Of a DNA stretch of 64,000 nt, positions 18,721 to 26,746 are shown piece after piece. Position numbers and translations under genes: made by a program. How positions within the stretch are numbered: position 1 is the first letter of the stretch; every line of letters begins with the position of its first letter. This DNA comes from Saprospiraceae bacterium (GTDB taxonomy: Bacteria; Bacteroidota; Bacteroidia; Chitinophagales; Saprospiraceae): positions 25,401 through 89,400 of the forward strand of contig JAIPBL010000014.1 in NCBI GenBank assembly GCA_021739645.1, in the 5' to 3' direction. The notes beneath the pieces are model-generated. The model was not told the DNA's origin. It saw only the letters and a program-made list of their open reading frames with translations, and did no database searches.

Positions 18721-20106
18721 ATGTTTCCAACAACAACTTACACCGCCCGCCGTGAGCGCCTCCGCAAGGATGTCGGCTCCAGCATCATCCTCATCCTCGG
18801 CAACAATGAAGCACCGATGAACTATCGGGCCAACACCTACCATTTCCGGCAGGACAGCAATTTTCTCTACTTCTTCGGCCTCGACCAGCCCAACCTCGCT
18901 TCAGTGTTGGATGTGGATGCCGGGGAAGACATCATTTTCGGTGACGAACTCACGATGGAGGACGTGGTCTGGACTGGGCCGCTGCCGACCATTGCGGAGC
19001 AAGCTCAAAATATAGGCGTGGCTAAAACGCTGCCATTCAACATGTTAGGTGATTTTGTAAAAAAAGCAGTGGCGCAAGGTCGCCCCATCCATTTCACCCC
19101 GCCCTACCGTCACGACAATATGATTTTGCTGTCGGACATGCTCGGTCAGCCCGTTGCGAAGCTGAAAGAAAACGCCTCGGAAGTGTTGATTCGGGCTATC
19201 GTTGCGCAGCGATCGTACAAGTCGGCGGAGGAAATAGCAGAAATGGAGCGGGCTGTGGACATCAGCGGGGCCATGCACGTGGCCGTGATGAAGGCCACCG
19301 CTGCTGGCAAAAAAGAGGCAGAACTGGCCGGCATCGCCGCCGGCATCGCCACGGGAATGGGAGGCGCATTGGCTTATGGTATTATCATGTCCGTTCAGGG
19401 ACAGGTGCTGCACAACCACCACCACTACAATACCTTGCAAAGCGGCCAACTGCTACTCGGTGACCACGGCGCAGAGACGCACCTGCACTACGCCGGCGAC
19501 CTGACCCGCACCTGTCCGGTGGACAAAAAATTTACCGACCGCCAGCGTGACATCTACAACCTCGTGCTCGACGCCGAAGTGAGCGCCATCGAATCGCTCA
19601 AGCCGGGCCTGCCCTACCTTGACGTCCACCTCGCAGCTGCCCGCCGAATGTCGGAGGGCCTAAAATCGCTCGGTCTCATGAAGGGCGACCTCGACGAGGC
19701 AGTGGCACAGGGTGCTCATGCGCTGTTTTTCCCACACGGCCTCGGTCATCAGATTGGCCTCGACGTACACGACATGGAAGATTTGGGCGAAGATTTCGTG
19801 GGTTATTCAGATGAAATTAAGCGCAGCAAATTGTTTGGCACCGCCTATCTCCGTTTGGGTCGGACGCTCGAACCGGGCTTCGTGCTGACGGTGGAGCCGG
19901 GCCTTTATTTCATACCCGAACTGATGGACCAGTGGGAGGCAGAGGGCAAGTTCACCGATTTCATCAACTACGGAGCGTTGAAAGACTGGCGCAATTTCGG
20001 TGGCATCCGCATCGAAGACAACATATTGGTGACGGAGGATGGGCATCGAATTTTGGGCAAACCTGTTCCGAAAACAGTGGAAGAAGTGGAGGCTTTGAGA
20101 GGTTGA
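18721..20106 (+). CDS. Xaa-Pro aminopeptidase (M24B, aminopeptidase P family)
   Basis: 461 residues from the ATG at 18721, chosen over the longer frame at 18664 because FPTTTYTARRERLRKDVGSS is the normal N-terminus of this family. The AMP_N domain contains NTYHFRQDSNFLYFFGLDQP. The pita-bread catalytic domain has the metal ligands in DHGAETHLHYAGDLTR (about 247-262), HGLGHQIGLDVHD (339-351), TVEPGLYF (near 390) and GGIRIEDNILV (427-437). It removes N-terminal residues preceding proline in the cytosol. No signal peptide is present. Confidence 0.93.
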   Translation: MFPTTTYTARRERLRKDVGSSIILILGNNEAPMNYRANTYHFRQDSNFLYFFGLDQPNLASVLDVDAGEDIIFGDELTMEDVVWTGPLPTIAEQAQNIGVAKTLPFNMLGDFVKKAVAQGRPIHFTPPYRHDNMILLSDMLGQPVAKLKENASEVLIRAIVAQRSYKSAEEIAEMERAVDISGAMHVAVMKATAAGKKEAELAGIAAGIATGMGGALAYGIIMSVQGQVLHNHHHYNTLQSGQLLLGDHGAETHLHYAGDLTRTCPVDKKFTDRQRDIYNLVLDAEVSAIESLKPGLPYLDVHLAAARRMSEGLKSLGLMKGDLDEAVAQGAHALFFPHGLGHQIGLDVHDMEDLGEDFVGYSDEIKRSKLFGTAYLRLGRTLEPGFVLTVEPGLYFIPELMDQWEAEGKFTDFINYGALKDWRNFGGIRIEDNILVTEDGHRILGKPVPKTVEEVEALRG

Positions 20107-20113
20107 TATGAGA

Positions 20114-20186
20114 AGGTATGAGATATGGGAATGTTGAGAGGCAATTTTTTCTTTTACTTTTGCACCTCAAAAAACACCTCATACCT
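20114..20186. repeat. Short-word repeat region with inverted AGGTATGAG / CTCATACCT pair
   Basis: Between the aminopeptidase P and HAD genes the word TATGAG recurs (20107-20123), and AGGTATGAG at 20114-20122 is matched by its exact reverse complement at 20178-20186, just before the HAD start. The same word family (TCATACCT/AGGTATGA) occurs as a heptamer array at 53485-53512. Confidence 0.5.
20134..20162 (+). promoter_or_regulatory. Promoter of the HAD gene (TTG-N18-TACTTTTG)
   Basis: TTG at 20134-20136 and TACTTTTG at 20155-20162 match the Bacteroidota -33/-7 elements with an 18-base spacer. The HAD ATG lies 29 bases downstream of the -7 element. Confidence 0.55.
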
Positions 20187-20191
20187 AAAAT

Positions 20192-20797
20192 ATGAATACT
20201 ATCATCTTCGATCTCGGCGGCGTCCTCATTGACTGGAACCCAGACTATGTGTTCGACGCCATCTTTGCTGATAACCCCGAACGCAAAAAGCATTTCTACG
20301 AAAACATCTGCACCCCTCACTGGAACGAGGAGCAAGACGCTGGCCGCTCCCTCCAAGCAGCTACCGACTTGTTGCTAGATGAACACCCTGAATGGCAGGA
20401 CGAGATTGTTGCTTATTACGGTCGTTGGCGGGAAATGCTAGGCGGGGCAATTCAGGGTACAGTGGATATTTTTAAGGCACTGAAAGACGCTGAGAATTAT
20501 AAGATTTACGCCCTCACCAACTGGTCGGCGGAGACTTTTCCCGTGGCACTGGAGACTTATGACTTCCTGCATTGGTTCGATGGCATCGTGGTTAGCGGTA
20601 CGGAAAAGACTAGGAAGCCCTTCCCAGAGTTTTACCAAATCCTGCTCGACCGCTACGACGTGGCACCTTCCGAGGCTGTTTTTATTGATGACAATTTGAG
20701 AAATGTAATGGCGGGGAAGGAGATGGGCATTGAGTCCATCCATTTTCATTCGCCGGAACGATTGCGGGTAGAGTTGTCGAAGCTGGGGATTTTTTGA
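20192..20797 (+). CDS. HAD-superfamily (subfamily IA) phosphatase
   Basis: 201 residues. Motif I is IIFDLGGVLIDW (nucleophile Asp in DLGG), motif II LTNWSAE near 108, motif III lysine in GTEKTRKPFPEFY (about 136-148) and motif IV FIDDNLRN near 167. The DLGGVLIDWNP start and overall length resemble the YihX-type sugar-phosphate phosphatases rather than glycolate phosphatases. The substrate cannot be fixed from sequence. It has its own promoter and two hairpins follow it, so it is probably a single-gene transcript. Confidence 0.9.
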   Translation: MNTIIFDLGGVLIDWNPDYVFDAIFADNPERKKHFYENICTPHWNEEQDAGRSLQAATDLLLDEHPEWQDEIVAYYGRWREMLGGAIQGTVDIFKALKDAENYKIYALTNWSAETFPVALETYDFLHWFDGIVVSGTEKTRKPFPEFYQILLDRYDVAPSEAVFIDDNLRNVMAGKEMGIESIHFHSPERLRVELSKLGIF

Positions 20798-20807
20798 GAT
20801 ATTCCAA

Positions 20808-20863
20808 CTCGAAGCTGGAGCTTCGAGGTACAAAAAACAGCCCACTGATTTGCGTCAGTGGGC
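20808..20863 (+). terminator. Two tandem hairpins after the HAD gene
   Basis: The first (20808-20827) has 8-bp arms CTCGAAGC/GCTTCGAG with a tetraloop. The second has perfect arms GCCCACTGA (20840-20848) and TCAGTGGGC (20855-20863) with a 6-base loop. No T-run follows, so termination is inferred from position; an mRNA-stability role is equally possible. Confidence 0.5.
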
Positions 20864-21119
20864 CGTCGAAATCCTGTATGAAATAGTCCCAAAGTTTTCA
20901 CAGCTTGGTATCTGGAGTCAAAAAAAAAGAAGGAAAAATAGGTCGAGCGTGGTTTCGTTTTTTCTGATTGTCTAACCTAATTGTCAGCTTTCATAGCTTC
21001 TTTTCATGGGTACAAAGTAACAGGAGTAAAAAGGTTCTGACCAACCAAACTATCCCAAAAGTCAGGTTTCCAACTGAATGCCCAGCCATGTTTTATTCAA
21101 ATAAACATGGCGATTTTCG

Positions 21120-21150
21120 TTTGCCGATGCAATGGAACGAGCTACCTTTG
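21120..21150 (+). promoter_or_regulatory. Promoter of purH (TTTG-N19-TACCTTTG)
   Basis: TTTG at 21120-21123 and TACCTTTG at 21143-21150 match both halves of the Bacteroidota consensus at the ideal 19-base spacing. Transcription should begin near 21157, which places the ATG at 21132 outside the mRNA and supports the TTG start at 21246. Confidence 0.7.
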
Positions 21151-21245
21151 CAGCCTTCTTTTCACAACCACAAATTCATAAAAATCAGGCTTTAGGCTTT
21201 CGCAAACTGTTGCAAAATCTGCTGTCCACAAACTGGATTCATACT

Positions 21246-22772
21246 TTGAAAACGAAAAAAATCACGTCCGCCCTCATCTCCGTATTCTACAAAGACGGCC
21301 TCGAACCCATCATCCACGAGCTGCACAAGCAAAACGTCACCATCTATTCCACAGGCGGCACACAGTCGTTCATCGAAAGCCTCGGCGTGCCCGTGAAGAC
21401 CGTTGAAGGGCTGACCGGCTACCCCTCCATCCTGGATGGGCGGGTGAAAACGCTGCACCCAAATGTATTTGGTGGAATATTGGCCATTCGGGAGCAGGCT
21501 CACCAGTCGCAGTTGGAGCAGTATAAAATACCGGAAATTGACCTCGTGATTGTGGATTTGTACCCCTTCGAGGAGACGGTCGCCAGCACGACCGACGAGG
21601 CCGAAATCATCGAAAAAATAGACATCGGCGGCATCTCCCTCATCCGGGCAGCAGCCAAAAACTTTGGCGATGTGGCCGTGGTGCCGAGTAAGGACGAGTA
21701 TGCTTTCATCTTGGATTGTTTGCAAAAAAAGGACGGCAGCACCGATATCGAAGACCGCCGGGAACTCGCCCGTCGGGGCTTCAAAGTGTCCAGCAACTAC
21801 GACACGGCCATTTTCAACTATTTCAATCGGGGCAACGAGGAGTTGAGTTTCAAGCACAGCATCCATCAGTCGGAAGTGCTGCGCTACGGCGAAAACCCGC
21901 ACCAGTCGGGCGTTTTCTATGGCAATTTGAACGAAATGTTCGACGTGCTGAATGGCAAAGCCCTCAGCTACAACAACCTCGTGGACGTGGACGCCGCCGT
22001 GCAGCTCATGCGGGAATTCCAAGACAGCGACCCGACTTTTGCTATTTTGAAACATACCAACGCCTGCGGAATTGCCAGCCGTTCAACCCTGCTCGAAGCA
22101 TGGAAAGCCGCTCTTGCTTGCGATAATGTGAGCGCCTTCGGCGGTATTTTCGTGTGCAATGGAAATGTGAATTTGGCAACGGCACAGGAGATTGACCAAC
22201 TGTTTTACGAAGTGCTAATTGCGCCTGGGTTTGATACAGACGCACTCGCCCATTTATCCACCAAAAAGAATCGCATCCTGCTGAAAATCAAGGACTTCCA
22301 CGTGCAGTCCCGCTCCTTCCGCAGCCTCCTGAACGGCGTGGTAGAGCAGGACACAGACCTCAAAGGAGAAACTCCTGCCGACCTAAGGCAGTCCACAAAA
22401 ATTGCCCCAACGGATGCCGAAATCGGCGACCTGCTTTTCGCCAGTACCTGCGTAAAGCACCTAAAATCCAACGGCATCGCCCTCGTGAAAGACCGTCAGC
22501 TCATCGGCATGGGCTGCGGCCAACCCAACAGGGTGGACGCCTTGCGGCAGGCCATCCACAAGGCAAAGTCTTTCGGCTTCGACCTGCAAGGTGCGGTCAT
22601 GGCTAGTGACGCCTTTTTCCCTTTCCCCGATTGCGTAGAAATCGCCCACTTGGAGGGCATTGATGCCGTCATCCACCCCGGCGGCTCCATCAAGGATCAA
22701 GACAGCGTGGACTACTGCGATGCGAACGGGATGCGGATGGTGATGACGGGGACGAGGCATTTTAGGCATTGA
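21246..22772 (+). CDS. purH: Bifunctional AICAR transformylase / IMP cyclohydrolase
   Basis: 508 residues from a TTG start at 21246, giving the family's usual N-terminus (M)KTKKITSALISVFYKDGLEP. The ATG at 21132 lies upstream of the likely transcription start and would add 38 unrelated residues. The MGS-like cyclohydrolase domain shows TIYSTGGTQSFIE and GYPSILDGRVKTLHPNVFGG. The transformylase domain has LRYGENPHQSG (near 212), KHTNACG (near 268) and ends GGSIKDQDSVDYCD. The enzyme performs the last two steps of de novo purine synthesis, AICAR to FAICAR to IMP. A TTG start may lower translation. Confidence 0.93.
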   Translation: MKTKKITSALISVFYKDGLEPIIHELHKQNVTIYSTGGTQSFIESLGVPVKTVEGLTGYPSILDGRVKTLHPNVFGGILAIREQAHQSQLEQYKIPEIDLVIVDLYPFEETVASTTDEAEIIEKIDIGGISLIRAAAKNFGDVAVVPSKDEYAFILDCLQKKDGSTDIEDRRELARRGFKVSSNYDTAIFNYFNRGNEELSFKHSIHQSEVLRYGENPHQSGVFYGNLNEMFDVLNGKALSYNNLVDVDAAVQLMREFQDSDPTFAILKHTNACGIASRSTLLEAWKAALACDNVSAFGGIFVCNGNVNLATAQEIDQLFYEVLIAPGFDTDALAHLSTKKNRILLKIKDFHVQSRSFRSLLNGVVEQDTDLKGETPADLRQSTKIAPTDAEIGDLLFASTCVKHLKSNGIALVKDRQLIGMGCGQPNRVDALRQAIHKAKSFGFDLQGAVMASDAFFPFPDCVEIAHLEGIDAVIHPGGSIKDQDSVDYCDANGMRMVMTGTRHFRH

Positions 22773-22897
22773 TTATTTCTTAGCCTGCTAAGGTTAAGGC
22801 TATTGAATCGTTTAACCTTCCACAAACATTTTTGAATAAAAATTCACCAAAATCAAAAATGTAGCGTTATTTTGTATTGTAGCTTAACAAAAAGTGC

Positions 22898-23653
22898 ATG
22901 GAGCGTTACCATTTTACATTGAGATTTGATGACGATGAGCATTCGCTCACCGCCTACGAAGGTCTGCCTGCTGGAAAGGTAGGTGATCTGTTAGTTGCAT
23001 TGTCCAGCGCACTTAATTTAAAGAAAAGCACGTCCCTAGTTCTTAGTGAAGTGCGAGGTAATTGCTACGCTTTACAGTTAACCACAGGTAGCAAAACTAT
23101 ACATGAGAACTTGAAGGTCATCCACAAGCAAGTTAGTGAAAACGATTATAGGGGATTTACAGTAGAAGAAAGAAACTATGTTCACACTTTAAAATCTATT
23201 ATTGGTGACAGGCTTAGTCTTAGTGCCTATGATGAATCTAAAGAATTTAAAGTTCAAGTTCAAAAAATCACAATACCTAAAAACCCAGACTTCTATTTTG
23301 AGACAGCTTCCGTTTATGGTATTATTACTTCAATTGGTGGGGCAACGCTTGAGGGAAAAGCGCATATTGGCATCAATCAAGAGCATTTTAAAATAGAAAT
23401 TAGTCCTACACAAGAAAAAGTATTGCTCATTCATTACAAAAAGAATCGAATAAGGCTAAATATCAAGAAAAAAATAAACTTCGAGAATGACAGGATAGTA
23501 TCTGCCGAACTGCTTGACTTTGAAATATTATCAGACAGGTCTCTATCAGAATCAGCCGAAATGTTTAGATCTATCCACCCAACGGGGATTTCTCCAGACG
23601 TAACTGATAGCGTTATGGCTGTTCGGAATCTTAGGCATGGTGAAAATAATTGA
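22898..23653 (+). CDS. Unknown protein, partner of the PIN-domain gene
   Basis: 251 residues, no family recognised. The first ~60 residues alternate strands and a helix (YHFTLRFDDDEHSL, GDLLVALSSALNLKKST), followed by RGNCYALQLTTGSK, a charged helical region, and a C-terminal beta-rich segment containing SVYGIITSIGGATLEGKAHI and ending in a short loop. No signal peptide, membrane segment or metal motif is visible. The gene is clearly AT-rich compared with purH and with the gene at 24688, and has Lys/Ile/Asn-biased codons, which suggests acquisition. Its stop is 6 bases before the PIN gene, so the two form a unit. A role as antitoxin, RNA-binding partner or substrate adaptor is possible but not shown. 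Confidence 0.75.
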   Translation: MERYHFTLRFDDDEHSLTAYEGLPAGKVGDLLVALSSALNLKKSTSLVLSEVRGNCYALQLTTGSKTIHENLKVIHKQVSENDYRGFTVEERNYVHTLKSIIGDRLSLSAYDESKEFKVQVQKITIPKNPDFYFETASVYGIITSIGGATLEGKAHIGINQEHFKIEISPTQEKVLLIHYKKNRIRLNIKKKINFENDRIVSAELLDFEILSDRSLSESAEMFRSIHPTGISPDVTDSVMAVRNLRHGENN

Positions 23654-23659
23654 TAAAGT

Positions 23660-24286
23660 ATGAAGCCCTCCAAACCCATCAAAGATTGGAAGCACATTTT
23701 TTTAGATACTTCCTTCATCATTGACTACATTTCAAACCCTCATCAGGCACGTAAAAATCAGGACGTCCAAAAACGTATTGAACTCGTCCACCATGTCATG
23801 GATATCCTTTCAAACTACGATTTAGAAACATCTAAGGACAGGCGTCAATTTTATGTTTCGTCAGTAACCGTAGCTGAATTGAGAAAACTAGCTGCACCAA
23901 ATACGGTAAAAGATATCGTGCTATTGTTTAATTCTGGTGATGTTACATTTATAGATTTCACAAAAGATATAGCTTTAAGATTGAATCAGAGCTTGGAACA
24001 AGCTTTACCAGATGGACAAAAGCATCAATTTATTTCTTACTTAGAGAAAGAATTAAGAGCAAATAATGTAGCAAACGCTAGGCAATGGGTTTCAGACGAC
24101 CTCAAAATATCTTCTTCTGCTAAGTCCCTAAAAGAATTGGACGCCATTCTTACTTGTGATAAAAATACATTTCAGAAAATAGCAGACACGTTAGAGCTCC
24201 CCTGCATTTCAATGTACAAAGAAGAATTTGCATCTGACCTTTTTGGAGAGATTTCAGTAGTAGTAACAAAAAAAATCAAATCTTGA
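23660..24286 (+). CDS. PIN-domain protein (candidate ribonuclease)
   Basis: 208 residues with PIN-fold acidic residues in order: D16 in HIFLDTSFIIDYI, E73 in VTVAELRKL, and D161/D167 in LDAILTCDKNTFQKIA. This set matches the magnesium site of PIN endoribonucleases such as VapC toxins. At 208 residues it is longer than a standard VapC (~130), with extra helical insertions around 30-60 and 105-155. It lies 6 bases after the unknown 251-residue gene and is equally AT-rich. A toxin-antitoxin or RNA-processing role is plausible. The upstream protein is far larger than normal VapB antitoxins, so the pair does not fit the standard type II layout. Confidence 0.82.
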   Translation: MKPSKPIKDWKHIFLDTSFIIDYISNPHQARKNQDVQKRIELVHHVMDILSNYDLETSKDRRQFYVSSVTVAELRKLAAPNTVKDIVLLFNSGDVTFIDFTKDIALRLNQSLEQALPDGQKHQFISYLEKELRANNVANARQWVSDDLKISSSAKSLKELDAILTCDKNTFQKIADTLELPCISMYKEEFASDLFGEISVVVTKKIKS

Positions 24287-24297
24287 GTAATCTCTAA

Positions 24298-24636
24298 TCA
24301 TTTCAACACCGCTGCCCCCACCGCACACTCCAAGCACCGTTTTCTATCGCAATAAACATTCTTCAACTGCAAAAGCGCCTGCGTCTGGTAGGCCGAAGGC
24401 GGCTCCACACCCAGCCGCTGCCAGCCGTCGAGGATGGAATTTCGCTCTGGCGGGAGGGCTTCCAGTAATTGCAAAGCCTTGTCCTTGAAGGCTTCCTCGC
24501 CCCGCATTTTACCATACAAAAAAAGAAATGGAACGATGGTATTGATGGTCAAAAGCCGGATAGCCTCCTTGCGCAGCGACTTGTTTTTCTTCGGAGAAAC
24601 ATTCACAAAACCAGTAGCTTCGCCTTTCATTTTCAA
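24298..24636 (-). pseudogene. DUF2851 gene remnant (C-terminal ~110 residues only)
   Basis: The minus-strand frame reads SLRKEAIRLLTINTIVPFLF, LLEALPPERNSILDGWQRLG and VYCDRKRCLECAVGAAVLK, which I recognise as the C-terminal end of DUF2851 proteins, including the terminal CxxxxCLxCA cysteine cluster. Complete members are about 430 residues, so roughly three quarters of the gene is missing on its 5' side. The break at about 24636 lies next to a heptamer array (24656-24684) and the start of the unrelated gene at 24688. The first residues (MKMKGEATGFVNV) may still be native. It is probably non-functional. Confidence 0.7.
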
Positions 24637-24655
24637 ACCAAGTTGACCACGGCAC

Positions 24656-24684
24656 CAACTGCCAACTGTCTAACTGCCAACTGT
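24656..24684. repeat. Heptamer array (CAACTGC/CAACTGT)
   Basis: Four near-identical words of 7-8 bases lie head to tail, ending 3 bases before the ATG at 24688 and replacing any recognisable ribosome-binding site. One unit carries an extra base. The same word core (CAACTG) recurs at 38843-38875. Confidence 0.75.
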
Positions 24685-24687
24685 AAC

Positions 24688-26079
24688 ATGCGCCAAGCAC
24701 TCGAAACCGAACAAAAAGCCCTCGAAATCAACCTCGACGACAGCATCTACGGCACACTGGCCGAGATTGGGGCGGGGCAGGAAGTCGCCCGCAACTTCTT
24801 CAAGGTGGGTGCTTCCTCCGGCACCATCGCTAAGACGATGAGCGCCTACGACAAGGTCGTTTCCGATGAAATCTACGGCATTGAGCAGCACGGACGCTAC
24901 GTCTGCGAGAGCCGCCTTTACAAGATGCTGGAACACGAGTGGGAGCTGATTGAGGGTCGCTTGCGCAATGTGCGGCCAGCTACCAATTTTTTCGTTTTCG
25001 CCGACACGGTGGCCACCATGAACTACCAGCGCACCATCAAGGGCGACGGCTGGCTCGGCATCCGCTTCCAGACCAGACCAGCCAGCGAACCCAACGACCT
25101 GGTGCTGCACATCAAGCTGCTGGACAACGACACCCAGCTCCAACAGCAGGCCGTTGGCAAGCTCGGCGTGAACATGATATATGCTTGCTTCCGCCACCAT
25201 AACAGCCCCGAAACGCTGCTCATCTCCCTCATGGACGGCCTCGACCGACGAGTGAACATTGACATGGTGCGCCTCACTGGCCCCGATTTTGCGAAGCTCG
25301 ACAACCGCCTGCTCAGCCTCTGGCTCATCAAGCACCGCATGAGCGAAGTGGCCATGTTCGGGCCAGACAAGCGCAACGTCCACCCCTCGGAGTTTTTGTA
25401 CAAAAAACACGTGCTCGTGGTGCGGGCCAGCTTTCGCCCCCTCACATTGCTGGAGGAAGACATGATTGAAAAAGGCTTCGAACAGTTCATCAACGAACCG
25501 GAGGTGGACCATGAAAAATCGTTTACCCTCACCGAAATCACCCTCGGCAACCTCACCGAGAGCGGACCGCTGGACGAGCGGGACTTCCTCGACCGCACGG
25601 AACTGCTCTGCGCCCTCGGCCAGACGGTCATCATCAGCAGTTGCGAGGAGTACCAGCAACTCATCGCCTACTTTTCCGATTACCGGGTGTCGCACCTCGG
25701 CCTCGTGCTGCGGGCCCACCGCCTCAGCGAGTTCCTCTCTGAAAAATACCGCCAGAATGCGGAGGGCAGCCTGCTTGCCGCCTTCGGCGAAGTGTTTGCC
25801 AGGGGCGTTCGCCTTTATGCCTACCCCTCGGTCATGACCGACAACACCACCCCGATGACCGTCGAAAACCTGCCACTGCCCGATGGCGCCAAGTACCTCT
25901 ACCGGCACCTGCTCGATCACCGTCAAATCGTGGACATCGAGGCGTTCAACCACGCCGTGATGAATATTTTCGCCAGTGATGTGCTGGCAGATATCCGCAG
26001 TGGAAAGGCGGGCTGGGAGGCGTTCGTGCCAGGGAAGGTGGCGGAGTTGGTGAAGGAGGAGGGGCTGTTTGGAGGGTGA
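24688..26079 (+). CDS. Conserved protein of unknown function (name 'nicotinate-nucleotide adenylyltransferase' in databases is not supported)
   Basis: 463 residues from the ATG at 24688; the longer frame to 24469 runs over the DUF2851 remnant and the heptamer array. The N-terminus LEINLDDSIYGTLAEIGAGQ, then EVARNFFKVGASSGTIAKTM and FAFADTVA-like NFFVFADTVATMNY, match a widespread family whose members I recall being labelled nicotinate-nucleotide adenylyltransferase. That label looks wrong: no HxGH or ISxTxxR nucleotidyltransferase motif is present. The protein has no signal peptide or membrane segment and is probably cytosolic. Its real function is unknown. GC-rich codon use agrees with core genes in the window. 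Confidence 0.8.
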   Translation: MRQALETEQKALEINLDDSIYGTLAEIGAGQEVARNFFKVGASSGTIAKTMSAYDKVVSDEIYGIEQHGRYVCESRLYKMLEHEWELIEGRLRNVRPATNFFVFADTVATMNYQRTIKGDGWLGIRFQTRPASEPNDLVLHIKLLDNDTQLQQQAVGKLGVNMIYACFRHHNSPETLLISLMDGLDRRVNIDMVRLTGPDFAKLDNRLLSLWLIKHRMSEVAMFGPDKRNVHPSEFLYKKHVLVVRASFRPLTLLEEDMIEKGFEQFINEPEVDHEKSFTLTEITLGNLTESGPLDERDFLDRTELLCALGQTVIISSCEEYQQLIAYFSDYRVSHLGLVLRAHRLSEFLSEKYRQNAEGSLLAAFGEVFARGVRLYAYPSVMTDNTTPMTVENLPLPDGAKYLYRHLLDHRQIVDIEAFNHAVMNIFASDVLADIRSGKAGWEAFVPGKVAELVKEEGLFGG

Positions 26080-26281
26080 AATGTTTGCCTCGTCCTGAAA
26101 AAACCTTACAGGTTAATAGATAGTCCGGCTACGGTTTTACAGTCACAAAAGTAGTCCTGAAAAAGCCTTGCAACCGAATTTTGGGTACTGAAAGGCGAAT
26201 TCATTCTTCAAGAAAGGGGGACAAATCGCTGCTGCGCCCACCAATCTTTACTTTTCACCCAGTCAAAGCTATCAAAAAAAA

Positions 26282-26731
26282 ATGTTCACCATCAAAAGTA
26301 TCTCCTCCATCCAAGCCCTCCCGAAATGTGCGGAAATACTCGTGGAAGCCTATAATTCCGAGCCATGGAACGACAACTGGACCGTGGAAAAAGCACTGGA
26401 AAAACTGACCTGTTTTTACAATTCCCCCAAGTTTTTGGGTTGGATGGCCTTCGATGGCGACCAGTTGCTGGGCTGCTGCGTGGGGAACATCGAGCCGTAT
26501 TATACGGGCGATTATTTTTACCTGAAAGAGATGTTCGTCTCCGTTCGGTCGCAAAGAACGGGGGTGGGCGTTCAGCTCTTTGAAGCCATCAAAGCAAAGC
26601 TGGATAGCATTGGCATCGGGCAAGTAATACTCTTCACTTCCAACGAGGGATTCCCGTTTGATTTCTGGCAAAAAGTGGGATTTCAAGAAATGGAAGGGAT
26701 GCGGATGATGCACTTCGGGCAGTCGGAGTAA
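26282..26731 (+). CDS. GNAT family N-acetyltransferase
   Basis: 149 residues. The acetyl-CoA binding motif A is YLKEMFVSVRSQRTGVGVQL (about 79-98) with the Q/RxxGxG loop at QRTGVG, preceded by strand 4 and followed by the helix ending FEAIKAKL. Motif B follows in GFPFDFWQKVGFQEMEGMRM. The front, SEPWNDNWTVEKALEKL, resembles AAC(6')-type members, so an aminoglycoside-like acceptor is one possibility, but the acceptor is not predictable. It ends 15 bases before the convergent MtfA-like gene. Confidence 0.88.
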   Translation: MFTIKSISSIQALPKCAEILVEAYNSEPWNDNWTVEKALEKLTCFYNSPKFLGWMAFDGDQLLGCCVGNIEPYYTGDYFYLKEMFVSVRSQRTGVGVQLFEAIKAKLDSIGIGQVILFTSNEGFPFDFWQKVGFQEMEGMRMMHFGQSE

Positions 26732-26746
26732 CCAAGTCTTTTCCAA

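Larger units (their letters stand above)
20798..21245. other. Intergenic region before purH
   Basis: 448 bases with two hairpins near the left end, a TTTG-N19-TACCTTTG promoter at 21120-21150, and no convincing gene. The in-frame upstream extension of purH (to 21132) lies across the promoter and is not counted as coding. Confidence 0.6.

Noticed and set aside
21192..22055. 287-codon minus-strand frame within purH
   Set aside because: Overlaps the well-conserved purH cyclohydrolase domain on the opposite strand.
24298..24636. Intact small gene with CxxxxCLxCA cysteines
   Set aside because: The residues match the C-terminal end of DUF2851, so a truncated remnant explains it better than a new small metal-binding protein.
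24670..25953. 427-codon minus-strand frame
   Set aside because: It mirrors the conserved 463-residue gene; its His/Val/Glu-rich composition is typical of antisense frames in GC-rich genes here.
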